Positions 54,826 to 64,000 of a stretch of DNA of 64,000 nucleotides are shown here, piece by piece. The translations under genes were made by a program, and so were the position numbers. Source of the stretch: Paguma larvata (lineage: Eukaryota; Chordata; Mammalia; Carnivora; Viverridae); contig CM057842.1 in the NCBI GenBank assembly GCA_030068075.1, forward strand, positions 39,208,659 through 39,272,658, given 5' to 3'. Numbering within the stretch: the first letter of the stretch is position 1; each line of letters opens with the position of its first letter. Below the pieces are notes generated by a model, which did not search any database, was not told where the DNA came from, and saw only the letters and a program-made list of their open reading frames with translations.

Positions 54826-55284
54826 AGGGGGTAGATAGGAAGGAAAAACAGATGAGAATTTGGGTTATAATCATGAGGTTTAGAATGAATGGAAATAACT
54901 GTGGAAAACACTAGTGAAATGCATGGCAATCTAGAATATGAGGACTGAGACTGGGAAAAAAGAGATTTAAAATGTTTTATAGGTATGAAATACAAAACAC
55001 TAGGAAATTAATAGAGTGTAAAAGAAAGAGAGGAAATGCAAATGATTATTGGTGTGACACATAGGGAAAAAATGAAACTAAGATATGGCTTATGGGTACA
55101 GGTGGAGAAATACATTCGGTGTCGGATTTATTGAACTTTCTAATCAAGTGGGATATTTGTGTAAAAAGTAGCTATTTATTCAGCATGTAAAAGCACAGAC
55201 CTATGGTAGGTATTATAAATACATAATAAATAAATCCAGTTTCATATATGTTTAGAAATACATGGATCTAAAAGATAGAGACTT
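54826..55284. other. No gene or named repeat seen
   Basis: A-rich unique-looking sequence with no distinctive signal. Confidence 0.5.
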
Positions 55285-56010
55285 GGGCTTCATTCATTTA
55301 TTCATTAAAGCATTCGTTTAAGACCTTTCAAAGCTTGTGATAGGTAAAGCGGAGAGGGTAGAAGAATTCAGAAAAATAAACATGATCATCAAGAGAATCA
55401 TAATAGAGGAGGTAAAAGACCAGATTTGAGAGCATGCCTATGTTCAGGGATATGGAAAGGAGAAAGAGAAATTTGAAAAGGAGTGGTTGTTGAGGAAGAA
55501 AGAGACTAAAGCATAACAAAGTCCCAAAATTTTATGTATGAGAAAGATTTCAGGAAGAAAATCATGAGGGCCAAATACCACAGAGATGTCAAAAATGTAT
55601 TTACAGATGTGTTTGCAAGGAAGGAGAGATGGGTGAATGTAGAGAAAGCACATATGTTTATTCTTTTAAGAAGTGTGGCAGGAGAGAGAAAGCAAGAAGG
55701 TGGTCCCTGAGTGGCAACAGGAACACAGGAGGACTTTTTAAGGGTAAGTTTAAAAAGGGGGCTAGTGAAAAGAGAGAGAATCTAGAAGTAAGGAGTCCGA
55801 TTGGGGGAGGATGGTATTTGATTGAGGTGAGACGGTGTGTCATGTGGGAAAAAAATGGATTGAAGGCCAAGCACAGTGCCTTTGTGTGATTTCTTCCAGC
55901 AACCTTTTCAAATGAAGAGAACCAGCTTCAAATACTGGAAAGGACTCAGAAGCGGAGATGAGAATCATGACCATTATGAAGGGAACAAGGTGGTGAGGGA
56001 CTCAGAGAGT
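55285..56010 (-). repeat. Probable L2 remnant
   Basis: It starts CATTCATTTATTCATTAAAG like a reversed L2 3' end. It then has long purine-rich text, including TTTTAAGAAGTGTGGCAGGA and GGAGGACTTTTTAAGG, matching an internal L2 portion. The MLT1 at 56016 cuts in at its right. Confidence 0.52.
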
Positions 56011-56015
56011 GCAGT

Positions 56016-56457
56016 TGTTTCCTTAGGCTGCCTTAACAAAGTACCACGGACAAACATGGTTAAACAATATAAATTTATTCTCTCTCAGTGCTAGGGACTG
56101 AAGTATGAAATCAAGGTGTTAGCAGGGCCATGCTCACTCTGAAGACTCAAGGCGAGGATCCTTCCTTGCTTCTATCTTTTATAGATTGCCAACCATCCTT
56201 AACATTCCTTAGTTTGTGGCAGCATACCTCAAATCTCCACCTCTGTGTTCACTTGGCCTTCCCTGTATGTCTCTCAGCATCTCTGTATTTCTCTCTTCTT
56301 ATAAGGACATCAGTCATTGGATTTATGGTCCACCCTAATTCCATATGGCCTTATTTTAACTTGATTATACCTGCAAAGACCCTATTTCCAAGTAATGTCA
56401 TAATCTGAGACTTCATGTGGACAGGAACTTTAGAGGGACATTAATAAACCCAGTACA
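56016..56457 (-). repeat. MLT1-type (ERVL-MaLR) solo LTR
   Basis: On the plus strand it begins TGTTTCCTTAGGCTGCC and ends AATAAACCCAGTACA. Internal landmarks are AACAAAGTACCACGGAC, CTTATAAGGACATCAGTC, GGATTTATGGTCCACCC, TAACTTGATTATACCTGC and AAGACCCTATTTCCAAGTAA. The order and TG...CA ends fit a full-length LTR about 440 bp long, reversed. No internal region is attached. Confidence 0.88.
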
Positions 56458-56824
56458 TGGGGTAAGAACATCCTTGAAATGGTAATTGTAGAATACAGAT
56501 TGAGGAGTCAAGAAGTGACAAAGGCAATGATGAATAATAATATCCCAGTGTGTCTAAAGGACCAATGAGGAGTCTGATGTTAAGAGTGAGAGAAGCAGGG
56601 GGATGACGGTTTTACTCATTGAAGGAAATTTCAGGATTGGATACTCTGGAGGTTAGGCATTTAAGGCAAAGTTGCACAGTAGAAGGACTTAGGTTCTTCA
56701 TAGATTTCTTATAGTTTCCTTATTCTACTCAATAGAAAGATAACATGTAAAGACCAAAGCTTCATGAAGAAGAAACAAAGCAGGTCAGAATATCCACTTC
56801 TGTGCTAACTACACTCATAAAGCG
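56458..56824. other. No gene seen; possible L2 continuation
   Basis: The purine-rich text may continue the L2 remnant beyond the MLT1, but no landmark is firm. Confidence 0.4.
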
Positions 56825-57030
56825 CATACCCGTTTATTCATTCACCAAACATTTATGGAGTGCTTATCATTCAACAAAAATTATTCCAGGTTCGGAGGTT
56901 ATAGCAGTGAAACAAGCAAACAAAAAAACCGAAATACCTTTCTCCCTCCCCTTATAAAGATTGCATTCTTTAGGGAAAAAGATAATAAGCAAATATATAA
57001 ATATAAAATAGAGAATAAGTCTCATGTTCT
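56825..57030 (-). repeat. L2 3' end
   Basis: GTTTATTCATTCACCAAACA, TTTATGGAGTGCTTATC, GGTTATAGCAGTGAAACAAG, AAAGATTGCATTCTTTAGGG and AGATAATAAGCAAATATATA follow the reversed L2 3' end closely. Confidence 0.78.
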
Positions 57031-57874
57031 CTCATAGAGGAAATACACATCAGCCTTAAGGCTGAGCAACCTCCTTAATCTTATATAAATGAATAAGCTC
57101 TTGTCCTTATAGAGCAGTAGATTCTGAGAAATCTTTGTGCAATTTTTTTCTGTGTCCAGAGAGAGTTAAAATATGGCTGGTACCACAATGAATAAACTGA
57201 TCAAGAAAACCTTCAGAAATATGCATACATAGAGAGGTACAGGAGTAAGAGAAAGCAAGACAAAAATGTTAGTAATTTTCTTAGTAACAAAAGGCATAGT
57301 GTACTTTAATTTTTTGCCTCTTAGGTCCACTTTCTTTGCATGGAATCAAAGCATTAAAATAGCAACAGGTGTATTTGAATATAATGAATGATTGTTTTTC
57401 TTTTCAGACCATTGACATTGGCCAATTGACTCTTCCTGTTGTGAAACTTTCCTCCTATGAATACCAAAGGGAAAGCAGCTAGTGGCTCACACTACAGATA
57501 CTGGGCGCCCCCTTGCAGAGAGGGCACTGGCCTGTGGTATAGTCAGAAGGAAACAGGCATGGTTTGGTGGTTGTTTCGGGATCAAATTCTGAGAGCAGAA
57601 GTTGCAATGATAAAATCACCCTGTTACAGTTAGTGGCGGTACCAGTTCTCCCCTCTGGTCTGTCTCCAGGGTGCAGCTAAGTGTTGCCCTGGTGGCTTGA
57701 TCTCAAGTCTAGTTCCTTCAAGTTCCCAGTAATTTTCTAATCTCCTGTGTGTTAACTTTTAGAATAAATTCTTTTTCTGGCTTTGATCTGTTCACTCTCA
57801 GCTTCAGTTGCCTATACCTGAGAAAACCAACCGACATGCTAAGTTTCTAGGAACATTTTTCAATTCTTTTATGT
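57031..57874. other. No gene seen; possible old LTR fragment on the right
   Basis: The part from 57450 to 57840 ends TGAGAAAACCAACCGACATG, preceded by AATAAATTCTTTTTCTGGC. This loosely resembles the 3' end of an old LTR, but I cannot name it. The remainder looks unique. Confidence 0.4.
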
Positions 57875-58235
57875 TTAGTTTTTATTTATTCAGGTTCTTG
57901 TTGAGCACTTACTATATGCTAGGTACTTTGATGAAAATTGGGGATTGTCATGGTAAATAAGGCATATCTTGTCCCCGCTCTTGGAAAATTCATAGTTTGG
58001 GATAGAAGGCAGACAAGAAAGTGAGTGATTTCAGTAAGATGAACTACATGACATGATAGGGCACGAGAACACAAAGGGTAGTCTGCTGATTCTCATCCTA
58101 ATCCATACTTGGTGGTCAAGAAGTGGGGGAGCTCAATTAGGCTTGGGGTTGGAGAAAGCAGGGTCCATACTTGGGGGAAAAGAAATTTTGAGAACTAGGT
58201 GGTGGGAGGAGTGTCTTAGCCTAGCAAGAAATTAA
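57875..58235 (-). repeat. L2 3' end
   Basis: TATTTATTCAGGTTCTTGTT, GAGCACTTACTATATGCTAG, GTCATGGTAAATAAGGCATA, GGAAAATTCATAGTTTGGGA and GGCAGACAAGAAAGTGAGTG are a clear reversed L2 3' end. Confidence 0.82.
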
Positions 58236-58509
58236 GTTGACTATGAGCCATGCTGGAAATCCAAGCAAACAAGTACCTCACATCAGAATGTCGACTAATT
58301 CCAGATCCCTTTTCTAGTGGGGCAGAAGCTTCTAATGTCCTGTCAGAGAGGGGTCTTGTTAATGCTGGGACTCGGTCTGCTGGTAGTCTGTTTTCACCTT
58401 AACATTTGTATTTATCAGACACTACTACTACTCTTAGTGACGTGAGTAAACACTAACACCGTGTGCAGGGACAGATAGGTGTGATTCTATTTAATCACCT
58501 GAGGATTGC

Positions 58510-58985
58510 GAGATAGTCTCTATTAGACTTCTAACTTCCCACCTTAATCTGTCTTTTACATTCCTGGGCCCATGCAAGACGACATTTCCCAGCCTCCCTT
58601 GTGACTACACGTGGTCATGTGACTAAGCTCAGCCTCACGAAGTATGAGAGGAAGTATGAGAGGAAGTAACGTGTGCTGTCAAGCCTGCAGCTGTAAGACC
58701 GTGGGCAAGCTTCCTTGATGTTTTGTATCCCTTTCAACAAGACATAACCCATGGACACCCTGCCTGTGCGCTACAGATAAAAACAAAGTTCTAGGGGATA
58801 GCAGAGCAACATGAGTGAAGACGCCTGGGGGACTATATTGAATAGGGCCACCCATCAATCTGGAATGTTTCCTTGGACTCTGATATACAGAAGATACAAA
58901 CGTGTATAGTAGCTAAGCAAGCCACTGAGTTAACGCCAGGTCTATGTGATAGTGGCCTCAACTCAGGTTAAATTGATACCCTGCC
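58510..58985 (+). repeat. Probable ancient LTR-like repeat
   Basis: CATTTCCCAGCCTCCCTTGT, GACTACACGTGGTCATGTGA, AACGTGTGCTGTCAAGCC, GCAGAGCAACATGAGTGAAG and AAGCAAGCCACTGAGTTAAC follow the order of an ancient mammalian LTR-type repeat, heavily diverged. It contains a local duplication GTATGAGAGGAAGTATGAGA at 58640-58659. Confidence 0.5.
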
Positions 58986-60248
58986 TGCATTCTGGTTCTG
59001 ACAGGTGTCACCACTGCTCTGTGGCAAATGAGGACGCCGGGCTCGAAGAGAGAGAGACTCACCCTCTTCGGTTCTCACTCATAACAAACACACGATTCAG
59101 ATCTGCCTGACTGCAGATTTCATGCTCTTGAACACTCTGCTGTCATTGCCTCAGGACTGGCCGGATCACCCAGGCTGACTGTTGCAGTGTTTGCTGTTGT
59201 GTGAAACCCCAACAAGGCTAGGGATAAACGTCCTCTACACTATCGCTCACCTGGGGAATCCATACAGTTATAAAGTTAGGCTCTAGTCAAGAGGCTAAGT
59301 AAAAGGAAGAGATGTCAGAAAGTGTTCCTGTGAGAAATGGAAGAGGGCTCCTTAATAAGAACATGTGCCATTTGTTGAGCAGAACAAACAAACAGATTTT
59401 TGGCAACGAGATTTACTTCAGAGAAGAAAGGAAGTGCCTGAGGCGGTGAGGTGGGGGGCAGACTGCTGACACACAGATGTGCGAACAAGATGCTTACACC
59501 AGCTGTGCACTAAAGAAAGTTATCGCAACTATCAATTTTCTATTTTTGTTTTAGTAATTTATCAGTTAGAAGTATCGCACTGTGAGGGCCTCGTAAGGGA
59601 GACTGCAGTTTGGAAAGCGCGAGAACCGGTTTTAGCAAACGTTCTGAACACACACATACAGGCTCACACTCAATATGTGAGGAGAAACCATACAAAGGAC
59701 AAAAGTCAGCTCCGTGTGTTTTGTGCATCCGTGGGCCCCCATCACTTGGGCTTCGAATTATGCCTGTTCGTGAAGAACAGGTGTTTGAAATAAAATCAAG
59801 GGGAAAACCACTATGAATTTAGCCCCTCTAAAGACATTGCAAGAATTTCTAAAATTACTCTTCTTAGACAAATTGTTCCCACAAGCCCAGACAATTTTTT
59901 TTCTTGAGGGTGCACAGGGGATACTAAATCTTCCTGCCCACATAAACTCGTTTTCAGATGGGCTGGAGATTCCATTTATCATACATGCAGGGCTGGGGCT
60001 GTTCACGCCACATTAAAGGTTAAAGCTGAGAAAGTGGGGGGGATGCTGGCCTACTCTAGTGTGGGGAGGCTGTGTCCGCAGACACTGGGGGTGCTTTTGT
60101 ATGTAGCAATGCACAAAGATGAGCAAGCTTGTCATTGGCTTACATTAAAATGCCTAGAATTCAAGTGAAAACGTTTAAACTCATTTGTGTAAAGGGAGCC
60201 TTTCAAGATGAAGAGATTAGATTTAAGGGCTAGTGAGTTCCAAGGGAG
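58986..60248. other. No gene or named repeat seen
   Basis: About 1.25 kb without recognisable transposons. Four frames of 62-104 codons at 59479-60016 overlap on both strands, none with a domain or plausible splice sites. Confidence 0.5.
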
Positions 60249-60285
60249 TGTGTGTATGTGGTGTCTGTGTGTGCGTGTGCGCGTT

Positions 60286-60341
<56 letters not shown>

Positions 60342-60359
60342 CATATACACATACATATA
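60249..60359. repeat. GT-rich then long (AT)n microsatellite
   Basis: An imperfect TG/CG-containing tract (60249-60283) passes into about 25 AT units (60288-60337), then ACATAC-type units. The pure AT run is self-complementary and the alternating GTGCGTGTGCGCG segment is Z-DNA-prone. Confidence 0.97.
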
Positions 60360-61791
60360 TTATTACATATAAAGGTTTTTGTTAGATATGTACAAGTGAT
60401 TTAAATGACTTAAAATTGTAGAAACATTTTTCAATGGCTTCTGATCCAAAATGTAATTTAATGAATATATTTCTTAGTGCCTGACGCCAGCGGCTGGCAC
60501 CTGCTTAGGCTGATATCAAGTTTACTTTGCGGAATGGAATTTTCTTGGGAGCTGAGGGAATTCTCTTTGCAAGAAAATCTTTCCCAGTTCTTCATAAATA
60601 TGCCAAGAGAGTTTTCTGCTGGACCAAGGAAATCAGAGTAAGGCAGACCTCAAGGAAGAAAGTCAAGTTCATTCATTAGCAACTTCATAAACACTTTAAA
60701 TGGCAAATTTATAGCTGGCGTTTTGTCACAAAAGATTTTGGAAGTGTGTTCTTTTCCTACAATTAGAGCTGGTGTCATTGGTCTTAGCCTTCAGCTGATC
60801 AGATGAGAGAATGTAATCAACTTCTCAAACCTCGCTTTAGTCAAATCTAGACAACATAAATTATAGGATAAAGACATCATCTTAGATTACCATTCAAAAA
60901 TTGACAATCAAGACAGGGAGGATTAGAATTTTATCTACCAAATTAGTTGCATTCATCTCTTGAACTAAGGCTGCCAATGTGTCAGAAATCAAACTGATCA
61001 CAGCCAAGGGATATTGAAAGAAGTAAAACCCGAGGGGGAATGAAAATGCATTCAGCCAAAGGAAGCAAATACAAATAATAATGGAAAGAGACACCTTTTA
61101 GTTAATTTCTAGTAGGGAATTGCTTCTTTGCCAGGGTACTAGGTACGTGCACATTTGTGTCAAGTCCGAACAGCGTAAAGATTCTGAATTCAGGGTTACT
61201 AAATCTTCAGTGCTTTTCGTGTGGACAAAATGGAATTCTAGTGCAGGGTCAGAATCTTTAAACGATGGTGCATCTCTTACTTCCACTCAAGGAAGGCCCT
61301 GGAGATAGTTGCAATTTTTATACTTATACCTAAGAAGTACCCAGAAAAGAAATTTAGAACTCGATAAAATGGATGAGAGGATGGCTTACCCCCTGATGTT
61401 TACAATCAAGCCAGCCAAATCCAGGAGAATGTAAACTATCCTTCAATTTTTAACTTTAGTTCTTACACATGAAGCTGATTTTAGTTCTTATATATGAAAG
61501 AGCCACTATACCATCATAAGTTATTAATGCATCATGATAAAACTATGGTAAAAATTTTGCTTATTTCTAGTCACAAGGACCAATGAGTTGCATTCACTTT
61601 ATTGTCCTTCTTGCCCAAACTGGAGTCACTTCACTAGTTAGTGATAGAGAGACCCGGGCCACAAAATGTAATGATTATGATGAATTCTATTGACCACAAC
61701 TTGGGGTGCGCTAGAGCAAGGCTTTGGTTACTCTCACCTGTTTCCTAGGGGACACCCATATGTGGGAAATAAACCAATTTTATTGTATTCT
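60360..61791. other. Repeat-free stretch
   Basis: About 1.4 kb with no transposon I can identify. The section from about 60480 to 60870 is listed separately. Frames at 60894-61094 and 61098-61308 are unsupported. Confidence 0.5.
60480..60870. promoter_or_regulatory. Candidate conserved non-coding element
   Basis: Repeat-free, non-repetitive AT-rich DNA with a CpG-containing start (CTGACGCCAGCGGCTGGCAC) and motifs such as GGAATGGAATTT (TEAD-like) and CAGCTGATCAGATG. Its only support is composition and absence of repeats in a transposon-dense window. Confidence 0.25.
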
Positions 61792-62679
61792 TGCATTAGT
61801 ATGCCAGGGCTTCCATAACAAAGTACCAGAGATAGGGTGGCTTAGACAATAGAAATTTATTGTCTCAAGGTTCTGAAGTCTAGAAGTCCAAGGTCAAGGT
61901 GTTGTCAGAACTTGTTCCTTCTAAGGTCCCTGAGGGAAGATCTGTTCCGTGTCTCTCTCCTGGCTTGCAGGTGGCCTTTCTCTCCCTTCATCTTCACATT
62001 GCCTCCCATCTCTGTGAATCTCTGTGTCCAAAATTCCCATTTTATGACAATATTGGTCATATTGGATTAGTACTCCTTCTCCCAATGACCCCAAGTAAAA
62101 TTGATTACTTCTATAAAAATTCTGTCTCCAAGTTATGGAAAGAGCACAAATGTCCATCAGATGATGAATGGATAAAGAAGATGTGGTTTATACATACAAG
62201 AAAATACTGCCATTTGCAACAATATGGACAGAACTGGAGGGTATTATGCTAAATAAAATAAGTCAGTCAGAGAAATACAGATATCATATGTTTTCACTCC
62301 TGTGTGGAACTTGAGAACTTAACAAAAGACCATTGGGAAAGGGAAGGAGAAATAATAGTTTCAGAGAGAGGGAAGCAAACCATAAGAGACTCTTAAATAT
62401 AGAGAACAAACTGAGGGTTGATGGTGAAGGAGAGAGGAAACTGGGTGATGGCCCTTGAGGAGGACATTTGTTGGGATGAGCAGTAGGCATTGCATGTAGT
62501 GATAAATCAAGGGAATCTACCCCAAAACCAAGAGCACACTGTATATACTGTATGTTAGGTAACTTGACAATAAATTATATTAAAAAACAATTCTTTCTCC
62601 AAATAAGCTCACCATCTGAGGCACTGGGGTTAGTACTTCCACATGTGAATTCTGAGGAGATGCAGTTCAACTCATAAAC
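61792..62679 (-). repeat. MaLR LTR (MST/MLT1-type) split by an L1
   Basis: The left piece (61792-62131) begins TGCATTAGTATGCCAGGGC and has CCATAACAAAGTACCAGAG, ATAGAAATTTATTGTCTC and CATATTGGATTAGTACTCC. The right piece (62589-62679) has ACTGGGGTTAGTACTTCC and AGTTCAACTCATAAAC. Together they make one reversed LTR of about 420 bp. The L1 at 62132-62588 lies between. The 117-codon frame 61899-62252 is only a read-through of this junction. Confidence 0.88.
62132..62588 (+). mobile_element. Young L1 3' end, 5'-truncated
   Basis: It covers the last part of L1 from AAGAGCACAAATGTCCATCA, through AATATGGACAGAACTGGAGG and AAACCATAAGAGACTCTTAA, to TAACTTGACAATAAATTATA and a short A tail. The TSD is AATTCTGTCTCCAA (62118-62131) and AATTCTTTCTCCAA (62589-62602). 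Truncation to about 457 bp leaves it immobile. Confidence 0.95.
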
Positions 62680-62784
62680 TTATTATATACATATCTAGTT
62701 GTGTGGGTTTTCTCCCCCACTCCTCCATAATCTCGAGTCCTCAGAAAAATTCTTCAAAGCTGGCGTCATCGATTCATTTTTGTC
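62680..62784. other. No feature seen
   Basis: A short unique-looking gap between the MaLR LTR and a MIR. Confidence 0.5.
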
Positions 62785-62900
62785 TACCTTTAAGGCTCAG
62801 AGGGGAAAAAAAGGAAATTCCTTGAAGTCACCAGGCTAATAAGTGAAGTAGGAAGAATGTGAAGCCAAGTCTTAGTGATCCTAAGACCATAGCCTTTCCA
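62785..62900 (-). repeat. MIR remnant
   Basis: AAGGCTCAGAGGGGAAAAAA, TTGAAGTCACCAGGCTAATA and AGTGAAGTAGGAAGAATGTG follow the reversed MIR core. Confidence 0.65.
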
Positions 62901-63060
62901 TTCATTGATATTGTTCAGTGTTCAGTGAGCACTACTGAGTGTCAGATGTCACACTAGGCACCGAGAAATTTAGAGATCATGAAAATCCCTTTTACCTTTA
63001 AGAACTACATATTCACACCAGGAAACATTTTATTCCATGAAAGCCCAAGGAGTAATCCAG
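62901..63060 (-). repeat. Probable L2 3' end
   Basis: TTCATTGATATTGTTCAGTG, GAGCACTACTGAGTGTCAG, ACACTAGGCACCGAGAAATT and TACCTTTAAGAACTACATAT follow the reversed L2 3' end. Confidence 0.62.
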
Positions 63061-64000
63061 TTCTTCCATAAAGTCTGTAATCATAAAGCATTCATGGAAA
63101 TAACACAGGGCAATTTTGGTGGGACAACATGTTCGATGTTTCTGGGATCTTCTCCACTGCTAAAGTACCACCCCATTGGAATGCATACAAATCCCAGTGC
63201 AGATTACACAACTGGCAAAAATGACGGGCATATATTTATGAGACCCCTGAAACAGGAGTACCAGGGAAAAGATAAACATGTAATCTTTATGAGCTTATCC
63301 AAAATTTTATGATAAGAAAAATCTAGAATTAATCTATTTTTAATTTCAGTAGATAGGAATGTTTTGTGTTTATGGTGTAGTATTTTTTAATGTATTGCTT
63401 TAGTGTTTATGGCCTCAAACACTCAGTCAAAAGCTCTGGGGAACTCTTTCTCTTCTTCCATTTTTATTTCCAACTGCCAAAGCCGTGGAGGCTGTGAGTG
63501 AGGATTGTTTTTATGAATAGATGCAATGAATTAGAAACAATGAATTGAGAACAATGACTTATATCTAGTGACTTTTTCATCCTTTCCTTTCATGAAATAA
63601 ACCACTGTGTATAGTATCACACTTATTCTTTCATGTTATTAAATTTCTTGTCAAAATCTTCCTTAAACCACAGAGACGAAGATGAATTCTCCCTCTGTGA
63701 GTCTGAGCAGTTAAATTTACTTCTCCGACACACTGCAAGTTGATTTAGAGCTAATCTGTCTGCTTTTTATTTGCTCCGTGTAAAACATTGCTTTTCTTGG
63801 TTTCTTTTCTTTCACTCTTCATTGTCTCGTAGAAATATGTAATTTCAATTTATACCCTAAGAAATTAGTCTCTCTGAGAAAAATCCAGGAAGATTTTTAT
63901 TAGAAAAGAGAAACAAACATTACGCACATGCTTTTGGATGTCCCCCATGTACGACAGGCTGAAATGATGACAATGTGAGGGAGAAAAATGGTGATAATCA
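63061..64000. other. No gene or named repeat seen
   Basis: Unique-looking sequence to the window edge. The 91-codon frame at 63037-63312 begins in the L2 remnant and has no domain. The part from 63640 to 63830 resembles conserved non-coding DNA in composition only. Confidence 0.5.

Noticed and set aside
61899..62252. 117-codon forward frame
   Set aside because: It spans the junction between a MaLR LTR and an inserted L1, so it is an accident of two transposons.

Overview
The window is non-coding nuclear DNA from a carnivoran, most likely a cat (Felidae or a close feliform). The evidence is 25 copies of a tRNA-Lys-derived CAN-type SINE in the felid form (SINEC_Fc-like). Two young LINE-1 3' ends also carry the G-rich 3'UTR typical of carnivore L1. 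This identification is by eye, from sequence memory; no database search was run.

I find no supportable protein-coding gene, exon, RNA gene, CRISPR array or prokaryotic feature. The longest stop-free ATG frame is 156 codons (31994-32464) and reads through a (CA)n microsatellite. Most other long frames lie in SINEs or other repeats. The window behaves like a large intron or an intergenic desert.

Layout. 0-10 kb: a small CpG-rich patch, an old repeat split by a SINE, a long unique stretch, a roughly 1 kb L2 remnant, and two diverged copies of an unnamed ~230 bp sequence 1.6 kb apart. 10-21.5 kb: SINE-dense, with old L1/HAL1-type remnants on both strands, a probable ERV 3' LTR with its polypurine tract (16561-17120) and a second LTR-like block (14627-15140). 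21.5-34 kb: only one young SINE, an old L1 3' half (23.4-24.9 kb), several MIR and MER5-like relics, and repeat-free stretches (25.3-25.9 and 28.4-28.65 kb) that look like conserved regulatory DNA. 34-53.5 kb: SINE-rich again, with a young twin-primed L1 (40862-41407) inside an older L1, two MER20 elements and several L2 and MIR remnants. 53.5-64 kb: no young SINE at all; it holds L2 and MIR relics, two MaLR-type LTRs (one split by a young L1 3' end), a long (AT)n tract and repeat-free DNA.

The most informative structures are nested insertions whose order can be read from target-site duplications: L1 in L1, L1 in a MaLR LTR, and SINEs in MIR, MER5-like, L1 and other older repeats. The SINEs are oriented 18 minus to 7 plus. 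Nothing here amounts to a new biological system. The unnamed direct repeat pair and the candidate conserved elements most deserve a computed check.
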